A stretch of DNA of 36,106 nt from Alistipes sp. (GTDB lineage Bacteria > Bacteroidota > Bacteroidia > Bacteroidales > Rikenellaceae), in contig JAFQHI010000003.1 in NCBI GenBank assembly GCA_017398045.1, forward strand, positions 1 through 36,106, in the 5' to 3' direction. Under the pieces are notes generated by a model. It searched no databases, was not told the origin of the DNA, and saw nothing but the letters and a program-made list of their open reading frames with translations. Below are positions 17,596 to 26,506 of the stretch, piece after piece. Both the position numbers and the translations under genes were made by a program. Positions within the stretch are counted from its first letter, which is position 1; every line of letters starts with the position of its first letter.

Positions 17596-18159
17596 CTATC
17601 GAGCCAAAAAGTCGTTCAAAATATGGCGGGTATCCTCGATGGCCTGCTCCAAATCGTCGTTTACGACCGTGTGGTCGAACTGGGGAGCCTTCTCAATCTC
17701 GAAGGCGGCCTTTGCTACGCGCTTTTCGATGACCTCCATCGTGTCCGTGGCGCGACCAATCAGGCGGCGGCGCAACTCCTCCACCGAGGGGGGCATGATG
17801 AAAATCGAGCAGGCCTTCTCGCCAAAGATGCGTTTCAGGTTGATGCCACCCATCACATCCACATCAAAGAGAATGACATTGCCCTTGGCCCAGATGCGCT
17901 CGACCTCACTTTTGAGTGTTCCGTAGCTCGTGCCGGCATAGACCTCCTCCCATTCGACAAAGGCCTCCTCTTGGACCTTTTGGGCGAAGGCTTCGGGCGA
18001 CAGGAAGTAGTAATCTACCCCATCACGCTCCTTGCCTCGCGGGGCGCGTGACGTGGCCGAAATCGAGAACTCGAATTGGTTGTAACGCTCCAACAGACGA
18101 CGCACAATGGTCGTCTTGCCCGAGCCGCTCGGAGCCGAAAAGATGACAACTTTTCCCAT
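17596..18159 (-). CDS. gmk: Guanylate kinase
   Basis: A 187-residue P-loop kinase that phosphorylates GMP to GDP. The P-loop is APSGSGKT (about 9-16). GMP-binding residues lie in SATSRAPRGKERDGVDYYF, and the WEEVYAGTSYGT and LFDVDVMGG motifs follow as expected. Length is normal. It is two bases after the yicC-like stop. Confidence 0.97.
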   Translation of the reverse strand: MGKVVIFSAPSGSGKTTIVRRLLERYNQFEFSISATSRAPRGKERDGVDYYFLSPEAFAQKVQEEAFVEWEEVYAGTSYGTLKSEVERIWAKGNVILFDVDVMGGINLKRIFGEKACSIFIMPPSVEELRRRLIGRATDTMEVIEKRVAKAAFEIEKAPQFDHTVVNDDLEQAIEDTRHILNDFLAR

Positions 18160-18161
18160 TG

Positions 18162-19037
18162 TTACAAAATATTGAGTACCTGCTCCTTAATCTTCTCTAA
18201 CTCATCCTTCATCTTAACTACAAGAATCTGGATATTGGTCTCGTTGGCCTTCGAACCCATCGTGTTGATTTCGCGGCCCAACTCCTGGGCGATAAAGCCC
18301 AACTTTCGACCGATACCCTCCTCGCCGGCTGCCACCTCGCGGAAGTATTTGCAGTGGTTCTTCAGGCGTACCTTCTCCTCGGTGATATCGAGCTTCTCGA
18401 TGTAGTAAATCATCTCCTGCTCCAGGCGCGATTGGTCCACCTCGACCTGCAACTGATTCAGATGCTCCTGGATGCGGTTTTTGATGGTCGTAGCACGCTG
18501 CTCCTCGAAGGGAACAACCTCCTCTTTGTACTGCTCGATAAGGTCGATGCGGTGTAAGAGGTCCTGAATCAAAATCTGACCCTCCTGCTCGCGGAAGCTG
18601 TCGAGGCGGTCGCAAGCCTCCTCAACGGCCTGAATGAGTGCCTGCTGCTCCTCCTTCGAAAGGGCCTCCTGCTCCGTGGATACCACCTCGGGCATTCGCA
18701 TCACAACCGGCAGGATGGCTTCGTACTGCACCTCCAGATTGGCCGATGCGAGGGCCGTATTGACCTGGTTGAGGTATTCGCGGAACAACTCGTTGTTGAT
18801 GCGGGCGGGCGTTGCCACCTGCTGCGACTCGACCGAGATGAAGACATCCGTTTTGCCGCGCTGCACACGGCGCGTGAGGATAGAGCGCACCTCAAATTCC
18901 GAGGCGCGATAGAGGGCGGGCATACGCAGGTTCAAATCCAGTTGCTTGGAGTTGAGCGTGCGAATCTCGACCGTAATTTTCTTGGTCTGCTGAAAAACGA
19001 CTTCGCCTTTGCCGAAGCCGGTCATTGATTTTACCAT
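18162..19037 (-). CDS. YicC family endoribonuclease
   Basis: A 291-residue YicC/YloC protein. The N-terminus MVKSMTGFGKGE is the family signature. The C-terminal DUF1732 domain contains HCKYFREVAAGEEGIGRKLGFIAQELGREINTMGSKA, the most conserved block. E. coli YicC has been reported to be an endoribonuclease that helps degrade small RNAs. The start is taken at 19037: an in-frame TTG nine codons upstream would overlap the -7 box and does not look coding. It heads the run yicC-gmk-nadD-ddl-DUF3109-M23. Confidence 0.93.
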   Translation of the reverse strand: MVKSMTGFGKGEVVFQQTKKITVEIRTLNSKQLDLNLRMPALYRASEFEVRSILTRRVQRGKTDVFISVESQQVATPARINNELFREYLNQVNTALASANLEVQYEAILPVVMRMPEVVSTEQEALSKEEQQALIQAVEEACDRLDSFREQEGQILIQDLLHRIDLIEQYKEEVVPFEEQRATTIKNRIQEHLNQLQVEVDQSRLEQEMIYYIEKLDITEEKVRLKNHCKYFREVAAGEEGIGRKLGFIAQELGREINTMGSKANETNIQILVVKMKDELEKIKEQVLNIL

Positions 19038-19061
19038 GTTATGGGCCTTGTTATTGATGTG

Positions 19062-19069
19062 CAAAGATA
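19062..19069 (-). promoter_or_regulatory. -7 box of the yicC-to-M23 operon
   Basis: On the minus strand TATCTTTG matches TAnnTTTG exactly, 24 nt upstream of the chosen ATG. A -33 element is not clear. Its position supports the 19037 start for yicC. Confidence 0.6.
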
Positions 19070-19082
19070 GTAAAAACGATTC

Positions 19083-19129
19083 AAAATGCCACCTTTTAGG
19101 TGGCGATTTGTGTGTTAAGGCATTTTTTT
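19083..19129 (+). other. Nested, mutually exclusive hairpins in the divergent gap
   Basis: A small perfect hairpin GCCACCT-TTT-AGGTGGC (19088-19104) shares its GCC with a wider stem AAAATGCC (19083-19090) / GGCATTTT (19119-19126), which is followed by more T. The second form resembles an intrinsic terminator on the plus strand. It lies upstream of the serC -7 box, so it is not in the serC leader. Confidence 0.5.
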
Positions 19130-19174
19130 ATGGATAAAGTGTGGTTTGGCGCGCTGATTTTCGAAAAACTTTCA

Positions 19175-19182
19175 TATATTTG
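19175..19182 (+). promoter_or_regulatory. -7 box of the serC-serA-DUF1015 operon
   Basis: TATATTTG matches TAnnTTTG exactly, 50 nt before the serC ATG. A TTTG at 19145-19148 is 26 nt upstream, longer than the usual 19-21 nt spacer, so -33 is uncertain. Confidence 0.55.
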
Positions 19183-19232
19183 TAGAAAGGAAAATATAGT
19201 ATGTTGTAACCATAAAAACAACTTTCAATAGT

Positions 19233-20303
19233 ATGAAAAAGCATGTTTTCAATGCAGGCCCTTCGCTGTTGGCCGACGAGGTGTACGAAAGTGCCGTACA
19301 GGCAATTCAGGATTTCAATGGTTCGGGCATCTCGATTCTCTCGATTTCGCACCGCACACCGGCTTTCGACGCTGTGATGAACGAGGCCGACTCGCTCTTC
19401 CGCGAGCTGTTGCAGATTCCCGATAACTACAAGATTTTCTACATCGGAGGCGGTGCCAGCACCTTCTTCTATGAGATTCCGGCCAACTTCCTCGGCAAGA
19501 AGGCCGCCTATGTCAATACGGGCGTCTGGTCGAAGAAGGCCATCAAGGAGGCCAAGCGTTACGGCGAGGTGGAGGTGATTGCCACTTCGGAGGATAAGAA
19601 TTTCAACTATATCCCCAAATTCGAGGCTCCGAAGGATGTTGATTACCTGCACATTACCTCGAACAATACGATTTACGGTACGGAGTACCACTACGACATC
19701 GATGCCGAAGTGTCGGTGATTGCCGATATGAGTTCGAACATCCTCTCGCGCCCAATTGATGTGTCGAAGTATGCCATGATTTATGGCGGTGCGCAGAAGA
19801 ATCTGGCTCCGGCCGGTGTGGCATTTGCCATCATCCGCGAGGATATGCTCGATAAGATTGTGCGCGACCTCCCGACGATGGTTTCGTTCAAGACGCACGT
19901 CGATAACAACTCGATGTTCAATACGCCTCCCGTATTCCCGATTTACGTGCTGAAGGAGTCGCTCAAGTGGCTCAAGAGCATCGGTGGCGTGGAGGAGATT
20001 TATCGTCGCAACCAGGAGAAGGCGCAACTGCTCTACGATGAAATCGACCGCAACCCGCTCTTCAAGGGGACGGTTGAGAAGGATTCGCGCTCGCTCATGA
20101 ACATCTGCTTTGTGATGGCCGAGGGTTACGAGGAGCTGGCTCCCGCCTTCATGGAGTACACCAAGGAGCAGGGCATTGTCGGTATCAAGGGCCACCGTCT
20201 GGTGGGCGGCTTCCGCGCGTCGTGCTACAACGCCCTGAAGAAGGAGAGCGTTGAGGTGCTGGTAAAGTGTATGCAGGATTTTGCAGCCAAATATGCCAAA
20301 TAA
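19233..20303 (+). CDS. serC: Phosphoserine aminotransferase
   Basis: A 356-residue class V PLP aminotransferase that makes 3-phosphoserine from 3-phosphohydroxypyruvate and glutamate. The start KHVFNAGPSLL is the normal SerC N-terminus. The PLP lysine is Lys189 in YGGAQKNLAPAG, and HRTPAF and the GGGAS cofactor-phosphate motif (72-76) are present. The C-terminal KGHRLVGGFRASCYNAL is conserved in the family. It is the first gene of an operon with serA and the DUF1015 gene. No phosphoserine phosphatase gene is in the window. Confidence 0.96.
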   Translation: MKKHVFNAGPSLLADEVYESAVQAIQDFNGSGISILSISHRTPAFDAVMNEADSLFRELLQIPDNYKIFYIGGGASTFFYEIPANFLGKKAAYVNTGVWSKKAIKEAKRYGEVEVIATSEDKNFNYIPKFEAPKDVDYLHITSNNTIYGTEYHYDIDAEVSVIADMSSNILSRPIDVSKYAMIYGGAQKNLAPAGVAFAIIREDMLDKIVRDLPTMVSFKTHVDNNSMFNTPPVFPIYVLKESLKWLKSIGGVEEIYRRNQEKAQLLYDEIDRNPLFKGTVEKDSRSLMNICFVMAEGYEELAPAFMEYTKEQGIVGIKGHRLVGGFRASCYNALKKESVEVLVKCMQDFAAKYAK

Positions 20304-20387
20304 GAGCATCCGATGCCGACCATTGTTCCCTATACCTACGAAACGAAAAAGGAGAAAGTAATCTATTTTACCTCATTACTGAAGCAT

Positions 20388-21311
20388 ATGAAAGTATTGG
20401 TAGCAACCGAGAAACCCTTTGCCAAAGAGGCTGTTGAGGGGATTCGTCAGATTGTTGAGGAGGCAGGCTACGAGCTGTGTCTGCTCGAAAAATATACCGA
20501 TAAGGGCGAGTTGTTGGAGGCCGTTCAGGAGGTCGATGCCCTGATTGTGCGTAGCGACAAGGTGACGGCCGAGGTCATCGATGCGGCCAAGAACCTGAAA
20601 ATCGTCGTGCGTGCCGGTGCCGGTTACGACAATGTCGATTTGGAGGCCGCCACCAAGCGAGGCGTGGTGGTGATGAATACCCCGGGACAAAATTCGAATG
20701 CAGTGGCCGAGTTGGCCGTGGCGATGATGATTTACATGGCCCGCAACCGCTTTACGCCCGGCACGGGTTCCGAGATTCAGGGCAAGACCCTCGCCATCCA
20801 TGCCTATGGTAACGTGGGTAAATTGGTGGGTCGCAAAGGCAAGGCACTCGGTATGAAGGTCATCGCTTACGACCCCTTCATCACCGATAAGGCCGTTTTC
20901 GAGGCCGACGGTGTCGAGCCGGTGGCCACGGTCGAGGAGCTGTACGCCAAGGCCGACTACCTGTCGTTGCACATCCCTGCCACGGCCGAGACGAAGTCAT
21001 CGATTGGCTACGAGAAGCTGATGTCGATGCCCAAGGGGGCTACGCTCGTCAATACGGCCCGCAAGGAGGTTATCGACGAAGAGGGCGTGAAGCAGGCAAT
21101 GACCGAGCGCACGGATTTGAAATACATCACCGATATCGCCCCCGCCAATGCCGCCGAGATGGAGGAGTTGTTCGGCAAGCGTTTCTTCGCTACGCCCAAG
21201 AAACAGGGTGCCGAGACGGCCGAGGCGAATATCAATGCCGGTCTGGCTGCTGCGCGTCAGATTGTCGATTATTTCGTGAACGGGGTGACTCGTTTTCAGG
21301 TAAACAAATAG
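20388..21311 (+). CDS. serA: D-3-phosphoglycerate dehydrogenase, short lysine-type
   Basis: A 307-residue D-2-hydroxyacid dehydrogenase family enzyme, oxidising 3-phosphoglycerate in the first step of serine synthesis. The start MKVLVATEKPF is chosen over an in-frame ATG 25 codons upstream (20313), whose extra residues are unlike the family. Conserved parts are VVRAGAGYDNVD, the nucleotide-binding AYGNVG (139-144) and Arg224 in VNTARKEV. There is no C-terminal ACT domain, so serine feedback of the E. coli kind is not expected. The usual catalytic histidine in TPHxG is replaced by lysine: TPKKQGAET (269-277). This is the pattern of the lysine-type (type IIIK) enzymes described from Entamoeba and related to Bacteroidetes proteins. 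Confidence 0.94.
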   Translation: MKVLVATEKPFAKEAVEGIRQIVEEAGYELCLLEKYTDKGELLEAVQEVDALIVRSDKVTAEVIDAAKNLKIVVRAGAGYDNVDLEAATKRGVVVMNTPGQNSNAVAELAVAMMIYMARNRFTPGTGSEIQGKTLAIHAYGNVGKLVGRKGKALGMKVIAYDPFITDKAVFEADGVEPVATVEELYAKADYLSLHIPATAETKSSIGYEKLMSMPKGATLVNTARKEVIDEEGVKQAMTERTDLKYITDIAPANAAEMEELFGKRFFATPKKQGAETAEANINAGLAAARQIVDYFVNGVTRFQVNK

Positions 21312-21339
21312 TGCGAAAACATTAAAACCACACGTTGAT

Positions 21340-22581
21340 ATGGTAAAAATCAAGCCTTTCTGCGGTATCCGTCCGCCGAAACAGTATGCCGCCGAGGTGG
21401 CTTCGCGTCCCTACGATGTGCTGAACTCCGTAGAGGCCAAGGCCGAGGCTACGGAGCGTTCGCTTCTGCACATCATCAAGCCCGAAATCGACTTCGACCC
21501 CATTGCCGATGAACATTCGGAGGAGGTCTATCAGAAGGCGATGGAGAACTTCGCCCGTTGGCAACAAGAGGGTTGGCTGGTGCAGGACCCCGAGGAATAT
21601 TACTATGTCTATGCCCAGACGATGGAGGGGCGCACGCAGTATGGTCTGGCCATGTGCTGCCACTACGAGGATTACCTCTCGGGTGCCATCAAGAAGCATG
21701 AGCTGACCCGCCCCGATAAGGAGGAGGACCGCATGATTCACGTGCGCAATCAGCAGGCCAACATCGAGCCGGTCTTCTTCGCCTACCCCGACGACGAGGA
21801 GGTGAACCGCATCGTGGAGGAGGTCGTAAAGGGCGAACCGGAGTACGACTTTACGGCTGCCGATGGCTTTGGTCACCAGCTGTGGGTGATTCGCGATAAG
21901 AAACTGAACGACCGCCTGACGGAGTTGTTTGCCGCCATTCCGGCTCTCTATGTGGCCGATGGTCACCACCGCACGGCTGCGGCTGCCCGCGTAGGTGCCG
22001 AGTGCGAGGCGAAAAATCCGAACCACACGGGCGAGGAGGAGTATTGCTACTTCCTGGCCGTGACCTTCCCCGCATCGCAGCTTAAGATTATCGACTACAA
22101 CCGCGTGGTGAAGGACCTGAACGGCTTGTCGAAGGAGGAGCTGTTGACCAGGTTGGAGGAGTCGTTTGTGGTGGAGTGCAAGGGCGAGGAGATTTATACG
22201 CCTACGGCGCTGCACAACTTCTCGATGTATATTGACGGCAAGTGGTACAGCCTGACGGCCAAGGAGGGAACCTATAACGATGCCGACCCGATTGGGGTGC
22301 TGGATGTAACGGTGCTGTCGGATTTGGTGCTGGATAAGATTCTCGACATCAAGGACCTGCGTACCTCGAAGCGCATCGATTTCGTGGGTGGTATTCGTGG
22401 CCTTGGCGAGCTGAAACGTCGCGTCGATAGCGGTGAGATGCAGGCAGCCTTCGCCCTCTACCCTGTCTCGATGCAGCAGCTTATCAACATCGCCGACACG
22501 GGCAACATCATGCCCCCGAAGACGACCTGGTTTGAGCCGAAGTTGCGCTCCGGTGTAGTAATTCACTCGTTTAAGGAGTAG
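21340..22581 (+). CDS. DUF1015 family protein
   Basis: A 413-residue DUF1015 protein. The N-terminal IKPFCGIRPPKQYAAEVASRPYDVL and the central YVADGHHRTAAAARV are the family hallmarks; the latter resembles a ParB/sulfiredoxin-like active-site loop. The biochemical function is not established. In Bacteroidetes the gene commonly follows serC and serA, and here it starts 28 bases after serA, suggesting a link to serine or phosphoserine metabolism. This is inference from context only. Confidence 0.92.
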   Translation: MVKIKPFCGIRPPKQYAAEVASRPYDVLNSVEAKAEATERSLLHIIKPEIDFDPIADEHSEEVYQKAMENFARWQQEGWLVQDPEEYYYVYAQTMEGRTQYGLAMCCHYEDYLSGAIKKHELTRPDKEEDRMIHVRNQQANIEPVFFAYPDDEEVNRIVEEVVKGEPEYDFTAADGFGHQLWVIRDKKLNDRLTELFAAIPALYVADGHHRTAAAARVGAECEAKNPNHTGEEEYCYFLAVTFPASQLKIIDYNRVVKDLNGLSKEELLTRLEESFVVECKGEEIYTPTALHNFSMYIDGKWYSLTAKEGTYNDADPIGVLDVTVLSDLVLDKILDIKDLRTSKRIDFVGGIRGLGELKRRVDSGEMQAAFALYPVSMQQLINIADTGNIMPPKTTWFEPKLRSGVVIHSFKE

Positions 22582-22585
22582 CTTC

Positions 22586-22703
22586 GAACGCGTATAAACG
22601 GTGATTTTTGCGTTACGCTTGCCCTCAAAATCCTCACATACGACAAGTATGCTACGGTTTTTCGGGCATCGCAAGCCTTAAAATCCCTCTTTTATCCGCG
22701 TTC
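22586..22703. repeat. 118-nt imperfect palindrome, copy 2
   Basis: It has the same length and design as the element at 10185-10302. The tips GAACGCG and CGCGTTC pair, GCCC...AAAA pairs with TTTT...GGGC, and CATAC pairs with GTATG around a GACAA loop. The internal loop TCCTCA opposite CTACGG is shared with copy 1 almost exactly, while the helices are different in sequence. It begins four bases after the DUF1015 stop and is followed by a terminator. Confidence 0.85.
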
Positions 22704-22723
22704 GGTGAGTGCACAACGAAACC

Positions 22724-22761
22724 AAAAAGAGCCGTTCAACATAAGTTGGACGGCTCTTTTT
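22724..22761. terminator. Bidirectional intrinsic terminator between DUF1015 and fmt
   Basis: Hairpin AAAAAGAGCCGTTCAAC / GTTGGACGGCTCTTTTT with loop ATAA and one T-G pair in the stem. Both strands end in a T-tract, fitting the convergent genes on each side. Confidence 0.9.
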
Positions 22762-22778
22762 CTATATAAGTGTATCGG

Positions 22779-23744
22779 CTATCGGAATTCGTAGCTCTCG
22801 ATTTCGCGGAAACCCAAGAGCAGGTCGTGGGTCGTCATGCGACGTTTGCCGGCAATCTGCAATTCGTGAATGGCAATCCAACCATCCGAGCAGGCTACCT
22901 CCAACTCCTCGCGCCAATCGGTGCGAATCGTACCAAGCGGCTCTTTGTGGTCGGCTTTGTGGAACGAGACCCGGAAAATTTTGGCCGAACCACGCTCCTC
23001 GCCCTCGCGGAACATACGGCTCCAGGCGGCAGGATAGGGCGATAAACCGCGCACAAAATCGACAATCGCCTCGCCCGACTTCGACCAATCGATAAGGCAA
23101 TCCTCCTTGAAGATTTTCGGGGCCGGTTTTAAGGTCTGCTCGTCAATGTGTTGCTGCTCAATCGGCTCCACGTCGCCCACGGCCAATTTCTCGACCGTCT
23201 CCAGCACCAGGCCGGTGCCTTTATGCATCAGACGGTCGTAGAGCGTCCCAATCGTATCCTCCGCAAGAATAGGCTCTTCGAGCTGGCCGATGATGGCACC
23301 CTTGTCGATTTCGTGGTTCAGGAGAAAGGTCGTCACGCCCGTGCGCTCCTCGCCATTGATGATGGCCCAGTTAATCGGAGCGGCACCACGATATTGGGGC
23401 AGGAGCGAGGCATGGAGATTAAACGTACCCAGTCGAGGCATCTTCCAAATCACCTCGGGCAACATTCGGAAGGCAATCACAATGCCCAAGTCGGGCTGTA
23501 AGGCCTCCATCGCAGCGACAAATTCGGGGTCGCGCAACTTTTCGGGTTGCAGAATCGGCAGCCCCAACTCGCGGGCAGCAATCTTCACGTCACTTTCGTG
23601 CAGCTGGCGACCGCGACCGGCCGGTTTGTCGGGCGTGGTGACCACGGCCACCACGTTGTAGCCCCCTTCGACGAGGGCTTTCAGGGAGGGTACGGCAAAC
23701 TCGGGCGTACCCATGAATACGATGCGTAACTCTTTGGCGTTCAT
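22779..23744 (-). CDS. fmt: Methionyl-tRNA formyltransferase
   Basis: A 321-residue Fmt that formylates initiator Met-tRNA using 10-formyltetrahydrofolate. The N-terminal VFMGTPEFAVPSL, and the catalytic residues Asn109 and His111 in FNLHASLLPQYRGAAPI together with Asp147 in HEIDKGA, are all present. The C-terminal tRNA-binding domain is complete. Length is normal. It is the last gene of a minus-strand run, 15 bases after ribBA; def, the usual partner, is not in this window. Confidence 0.97.
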   Translation of the reverse strand: MNAKELRIVFMGTPEFAVPSLKALVEGGYNVVAVVTTPDKPAGRGRQLHESDVKIAARELGLPILQPEKLRDPEFVAAMEALQPDLGIVIAFRMLPEVIWKMPRLGTFNLHASLLPQYRGAAPINWAIINGEERTGVTTFLLNHEIDKGAIIGQLEEPILAEDTIGTLYDRLMHKGTGLVLETVEKLAVGDVEPIEQQHIDEQTLKPAPKIFKEDCLIDWSKSGEAIVDFVRGLSPYPAAWSRMFREGEERGSAKIFRVSFHKADHKEPLGTIRTDWREELEVACSDGWIAIHELQIAGKRRMTTHDLLLGFREIESYEFR

Positions 23745-23759
23745 TCGACTACCCTCCCC

Positions 23760-24992
23760 CTATTTCTGCTCTTCGGTCTCGATGCCCAATGTGTGGTTCA
23801 TACGCTCCTGTTTGGTCGAGAGGTAGCGCATATTGTAGAGGTTGGGTTTGATGACAATCGGCACAATCTCGTCGATGGTCAGCCCGTATCCCTCCAGACC
23901 TGCCTTCTTCGAGGGGTTGTTGGTCATCAGGCGCATCTTGCGGATGCCCAGCTCGCGGATGATGCTTGCCCCCACGCCATAGTCGCGCTCGTCGGCCTTA
24001 AAGCCGAGTTTGAGGTTGGCATCCACCGTGTCGAGACCCTCATCCTGAAGCTGGTAGGCGTGAATCTTATTGCAAAGGCCGATGCCGCGTCCCTCCTGAT
24101 TCAGATAGACGATGGCACCCTTGCCCTCCTTCTCAATCATCTGCATTGCCTCGTGAAGCTGATCGCCGCAGTCGCAACGGTACGAACCGAAGATGTCCCC
24201 CGTGGCACACGACGAGTGTACGCGAATCAGCACCGGCTCATCCTCCGACCACTCGCCCTTCGTGAGGGCCACATGCTCCACGCCATTCGACTTCTGGCGG
24301 AAGGGGGTAATCTTGAAATCGCCCCAAGCCGTGGGCAGGGGTACCGTTACACCGCGCTCGATGAGCGACTCCTCTTTCAGTCGGTAGGCAATCATGTCGG
24401 CAATCGAGATAATCTTCAGGTCGAACTTCTTGGCAATCTCCACCAACTGGGGAAGACGCGCCATCGTGCCATCTTCGTTCATCACCTCAATCAGCACACC
24501 GGCCGGTTGCAGACCGGCCATGCGGGCCAGGTCGATGGCGGCCTCCGTGTGACCCGGACGACGCAATACACCACGGTCGCGGGCGCGTAAGGGGTTGATA
24601 TGGCCCGGGCGACCCAAATCGGTCGGGAGCGTTGCGGGGTCGGCCAACGCACGCAACGTGGCGGCGCGGTCCGAGGCCGAAACACCCGTCGTGCAGCCGT
24701 GACCCAGCAGGTCGCACGATACGGTGAAGGGCGTTCCCAGCAACGAGGTGTTGTTTTGCTCCATCATCTGAAGCCCCAGCTCGTCGCAACGCTTCTCCGA
24801 GAGCGGAGCGCACAGCACACCGCGACCCTCGTGCAACATAAAATTGACCACTTCGGGGGTGACAAGCTCGGCGGCTACGATGAAATCGCCCTCGTTTTCG
24901 CGGTCCTCGTCATCGACGACAATCACGACTTTGCCTTGGCGGAAATCTTCGACGGCCTCCTCGACGGTATTTAACAGACGTTGTTTTTCCAT
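23760..24992 (-). CDS. ribBA: Bifunctional DHBP synthase / GTP cyclohydrolase II
   Basis: A 410-residue fusion for two early steps of riboflavin synthesis. The N-terminal RibB domain (1 to about 200) makes 3,4-dihydroxy-2-butanone 4-phosphate and has the acidic loop [11 protein letters not shown] (27-37) and [13 protein letters not shown]. The C-terminal RibA domain has the zinc cysteines in [16 protein letters not shown] (Cys262, Cys273, Cys275) and the NQEGRGIGL motif. Both active sites look intact. Its ATG overlaps the stop of the LptF/G gene by one base. No FMN riboswitch is visible directly upstream, as expected inside an operon. Confidence 0.96.
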   Translation of the reverse strand: MEKQRLLNTVEEAVEDFRQGKVVIVVDDEDRENEGDFIVAAELVTPEVVNFMLHEGRGVLCAPLSEKRCDELGLQMMEQNNTSLLGTPFTVSCDLLGHGCTTGVSASDRAATLRALADPATLPTDLGRPGHINPLRARDRGVLRRPGHTEAAIDLARMAGLQPAGVLIEVMNEDGTMARLPQLVEIAKKFDLKIISIADMIAYRLKEESLIERGVTVPLPTAWGDFKITPFRQKSNGVEHVALTKGEWSEDEPVLIRVHSSCATGDIFGSYRCDCGDQLHEAMQMIEKEGKGAIVYLNQEGRGIGLCNKIHAYQLQDEGLDTVDANLKLGFKADERDYGVGASIIRELGIRKMRLMTNNPSKKAGLEGYGLTIDEIVPIVIKPNLYNMRYLSTKQERMNHTLGIETEEQK

Positions 24993-26506
24993 TATCTCTT
25001 TTTACGTTTAATTGTTTGCATAAGTTTGTTCAATCGCTCCTTGAGGGGGGCGATGTAGGGCGCAAGACGCTCCTCGATGGCCTTGATGCGGCCGGCATAC
25101 CAATCCGTATCGAGCAGCGTGGAGTCGTTTGTCGCCTTGTAGGTCAGATAGACGGCAATCGGTGTCAGCACGATGGTCGAGAGCCACATACCGTAAACGG
25201 CCTCCCAGTTACCCTCCTTGGCCGCCTTCTCGCCCGTGAGCGAGATGATGTAGTAGATGACAAAGAAGAGGACCGATACGACCACCGGCAGACCTAAACC
25301 ACCCTTGCGAATGATGGCTCCGAGCGGTGCGCCAATGAGGAAGAAAATCATGATGGAGACCGGAAGCGACATCTTCTTGTGCCACTCGACCTTCGAGCGG
25401 TAGAGCTGGTTGAGCGACTCTTTGGCGGCCGATTCGTCGAACGAGAACATATTGCGCGAATTTTTGGCCGTCGAGCGGGCGTTGCTCCATACGTTTTTCT
25501 TGTCGCGGGTCGAAAGGTGCTTGAGCGAATCGATGAAGAGCGGGTTGCGGAAGGCCGAGCGGTCGATGCGCAACGAGTCGGGAAGCGGCAGTACGGAGTT
25601 GTCCTTCGTGAAGATGCGCTCCTTCAGCAGCGGCTCGTAGGAGCGGTTGGTGGCCGTGCTTACCGTGCGCTCCAGAGAGTCGATATCGGCTTGCAGTTCG
25701 TTGATGTTTTTGGTCTGGCTGTTCGAGAATTGGTCCGAGTTACTGCGACCCATATCGAAGCCGGTCATGGGAATCACCTGCTCCTGGTGTTCAAAGATGT
25801 GGTGACGCAGGGAGCTTTTCGTGAACCATTGGTTGTTGCCCGCCGTAGTGCGGTTCTGCTCATACATCTCGCCGTTGTAGAGCGTGACGAGCAGGAAACG
25901 CTTGTCGTCCGAAAGGCGAATGTAGCCCGAATCGGCCACAATCGTATTCATGTTGCCGTTGGTCGAGCGGTTGTCGTAAATCAGCACGTCGGTCAAGAGG
26001 TGTGTTTCGGGGTCTTGGTGGCCGACGCGAATCGACATATCGTCGATGCCGTTGAAGAACAGACCATCCTGAAATTCGAGATTCTGCTTCTGTTGTCGAA
26101 TATCGTAGAGGATGCTGAAGACCTTTTTGTTGGCATAAGGCACCAGGTTGTTGCCGATGAAAAAGCTACCCACCGAGACCAGGCCAATCAGGATGATGAG
26201 CGGTTTGGTAATCTGTACGAGCGACATACCGGCCGACTTCATGGCCAGCAATTCGTAGTTTTCGCCCAAATTACCCATCGTCATAATGGCGGCCAGCAGG
26301 ACGGCCAACGGCAAACCCAGGGGCAACATATTGGCCATGAAGTAGGTCATCAGCTCGATGATGATGCCGGCCGAGAGACCCTTTCCGACCAATTCGTCGA
26401 TGTAACGCCACACGATATTCATCATCAAGACGAACATGACGATGAAGAAGGTGAGTATCATGGGTCCCAAATAGGACTTCAGGACGAGCTTGTGAATCGT
26501 TTTCAT
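24992..26506 (-). CDS. LptF/LptG family permease
   Basis: A 504-residue inner-membrane protein of the YjgP/YjgQ family, which with LptB and LptC extracts lipopolysaccharide for transport to the cell surface. Three hydrophobic segments lie at the N-terminus (about 10-30, 52-78, 98-120) and three at the C-terminus (from about 370 to 455, [25 protein letters not shown] onward). The large region between is periplasmic and contains an extra charged, coiled-coil-like insert (about 265-360). Sequence alone does not decide LptF from LptG. The gene overlaps the metal permease stop by four bases (ATGA). It is coupled to ribBA downstream. Confidence 0.9.
   Translation of the reverse strand: MKTIHKLVLKSYLGPMILTFFIVMFVLMMNIVWRYIDELVGKGLSAGIIIELMTYFMANMLPLGLPLAVLLAAIMTMGNLGENYELLAMKSAGMSLVQITKPLIILIGLVSVGSFFIGNNLVPYANKKVFSILYDIRQQKQNLEFQDGLFFNGIDDMSIRVGHQDPETHLLTDVLIYDNRSTNGNMNTIVADSGYIRLSDDKRFLLVTLYNGEMYEQNRTTAGNNQWFTKSSLRHHIFEHQEQVIPMTGFDMGRSNSDQFSNSQTKNINELQADIDSLERTVSTATNRSYEPLLKERIFTKDNSVLPLPDSLRIDRSAFRNPLFIDSLKHLSTRDKKNVWSNARSTAKNSRNMFSFDESAAKESLNQLYRSKVEWHKKMSLPVSIMIFFLIGAPLGAIIRKGGLGLPVVVSVLFFVIYYIISLTGEKAAKEGNWEAVYGMWLSTIVLTPIAVYLTYKATNDSTLLDTDWYAGRIKAIEERLAPYIAPLKERLNKLMQTIKRKKR

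Noticed and set aside
19038-19064. Nine-codon N-terminal extension of the YicC-like protein from a TTG
   Set aside because: The TTG lies inside a perfect -7 promoter box and the extension is not part of the family; MVKSMTGFG is the usual start.
20313-20387. 25-codon extension of SerA from an upstream ATG
   Set aside because: The added residues are unlike the family, whose normal start is MKVLVATEKP-like.
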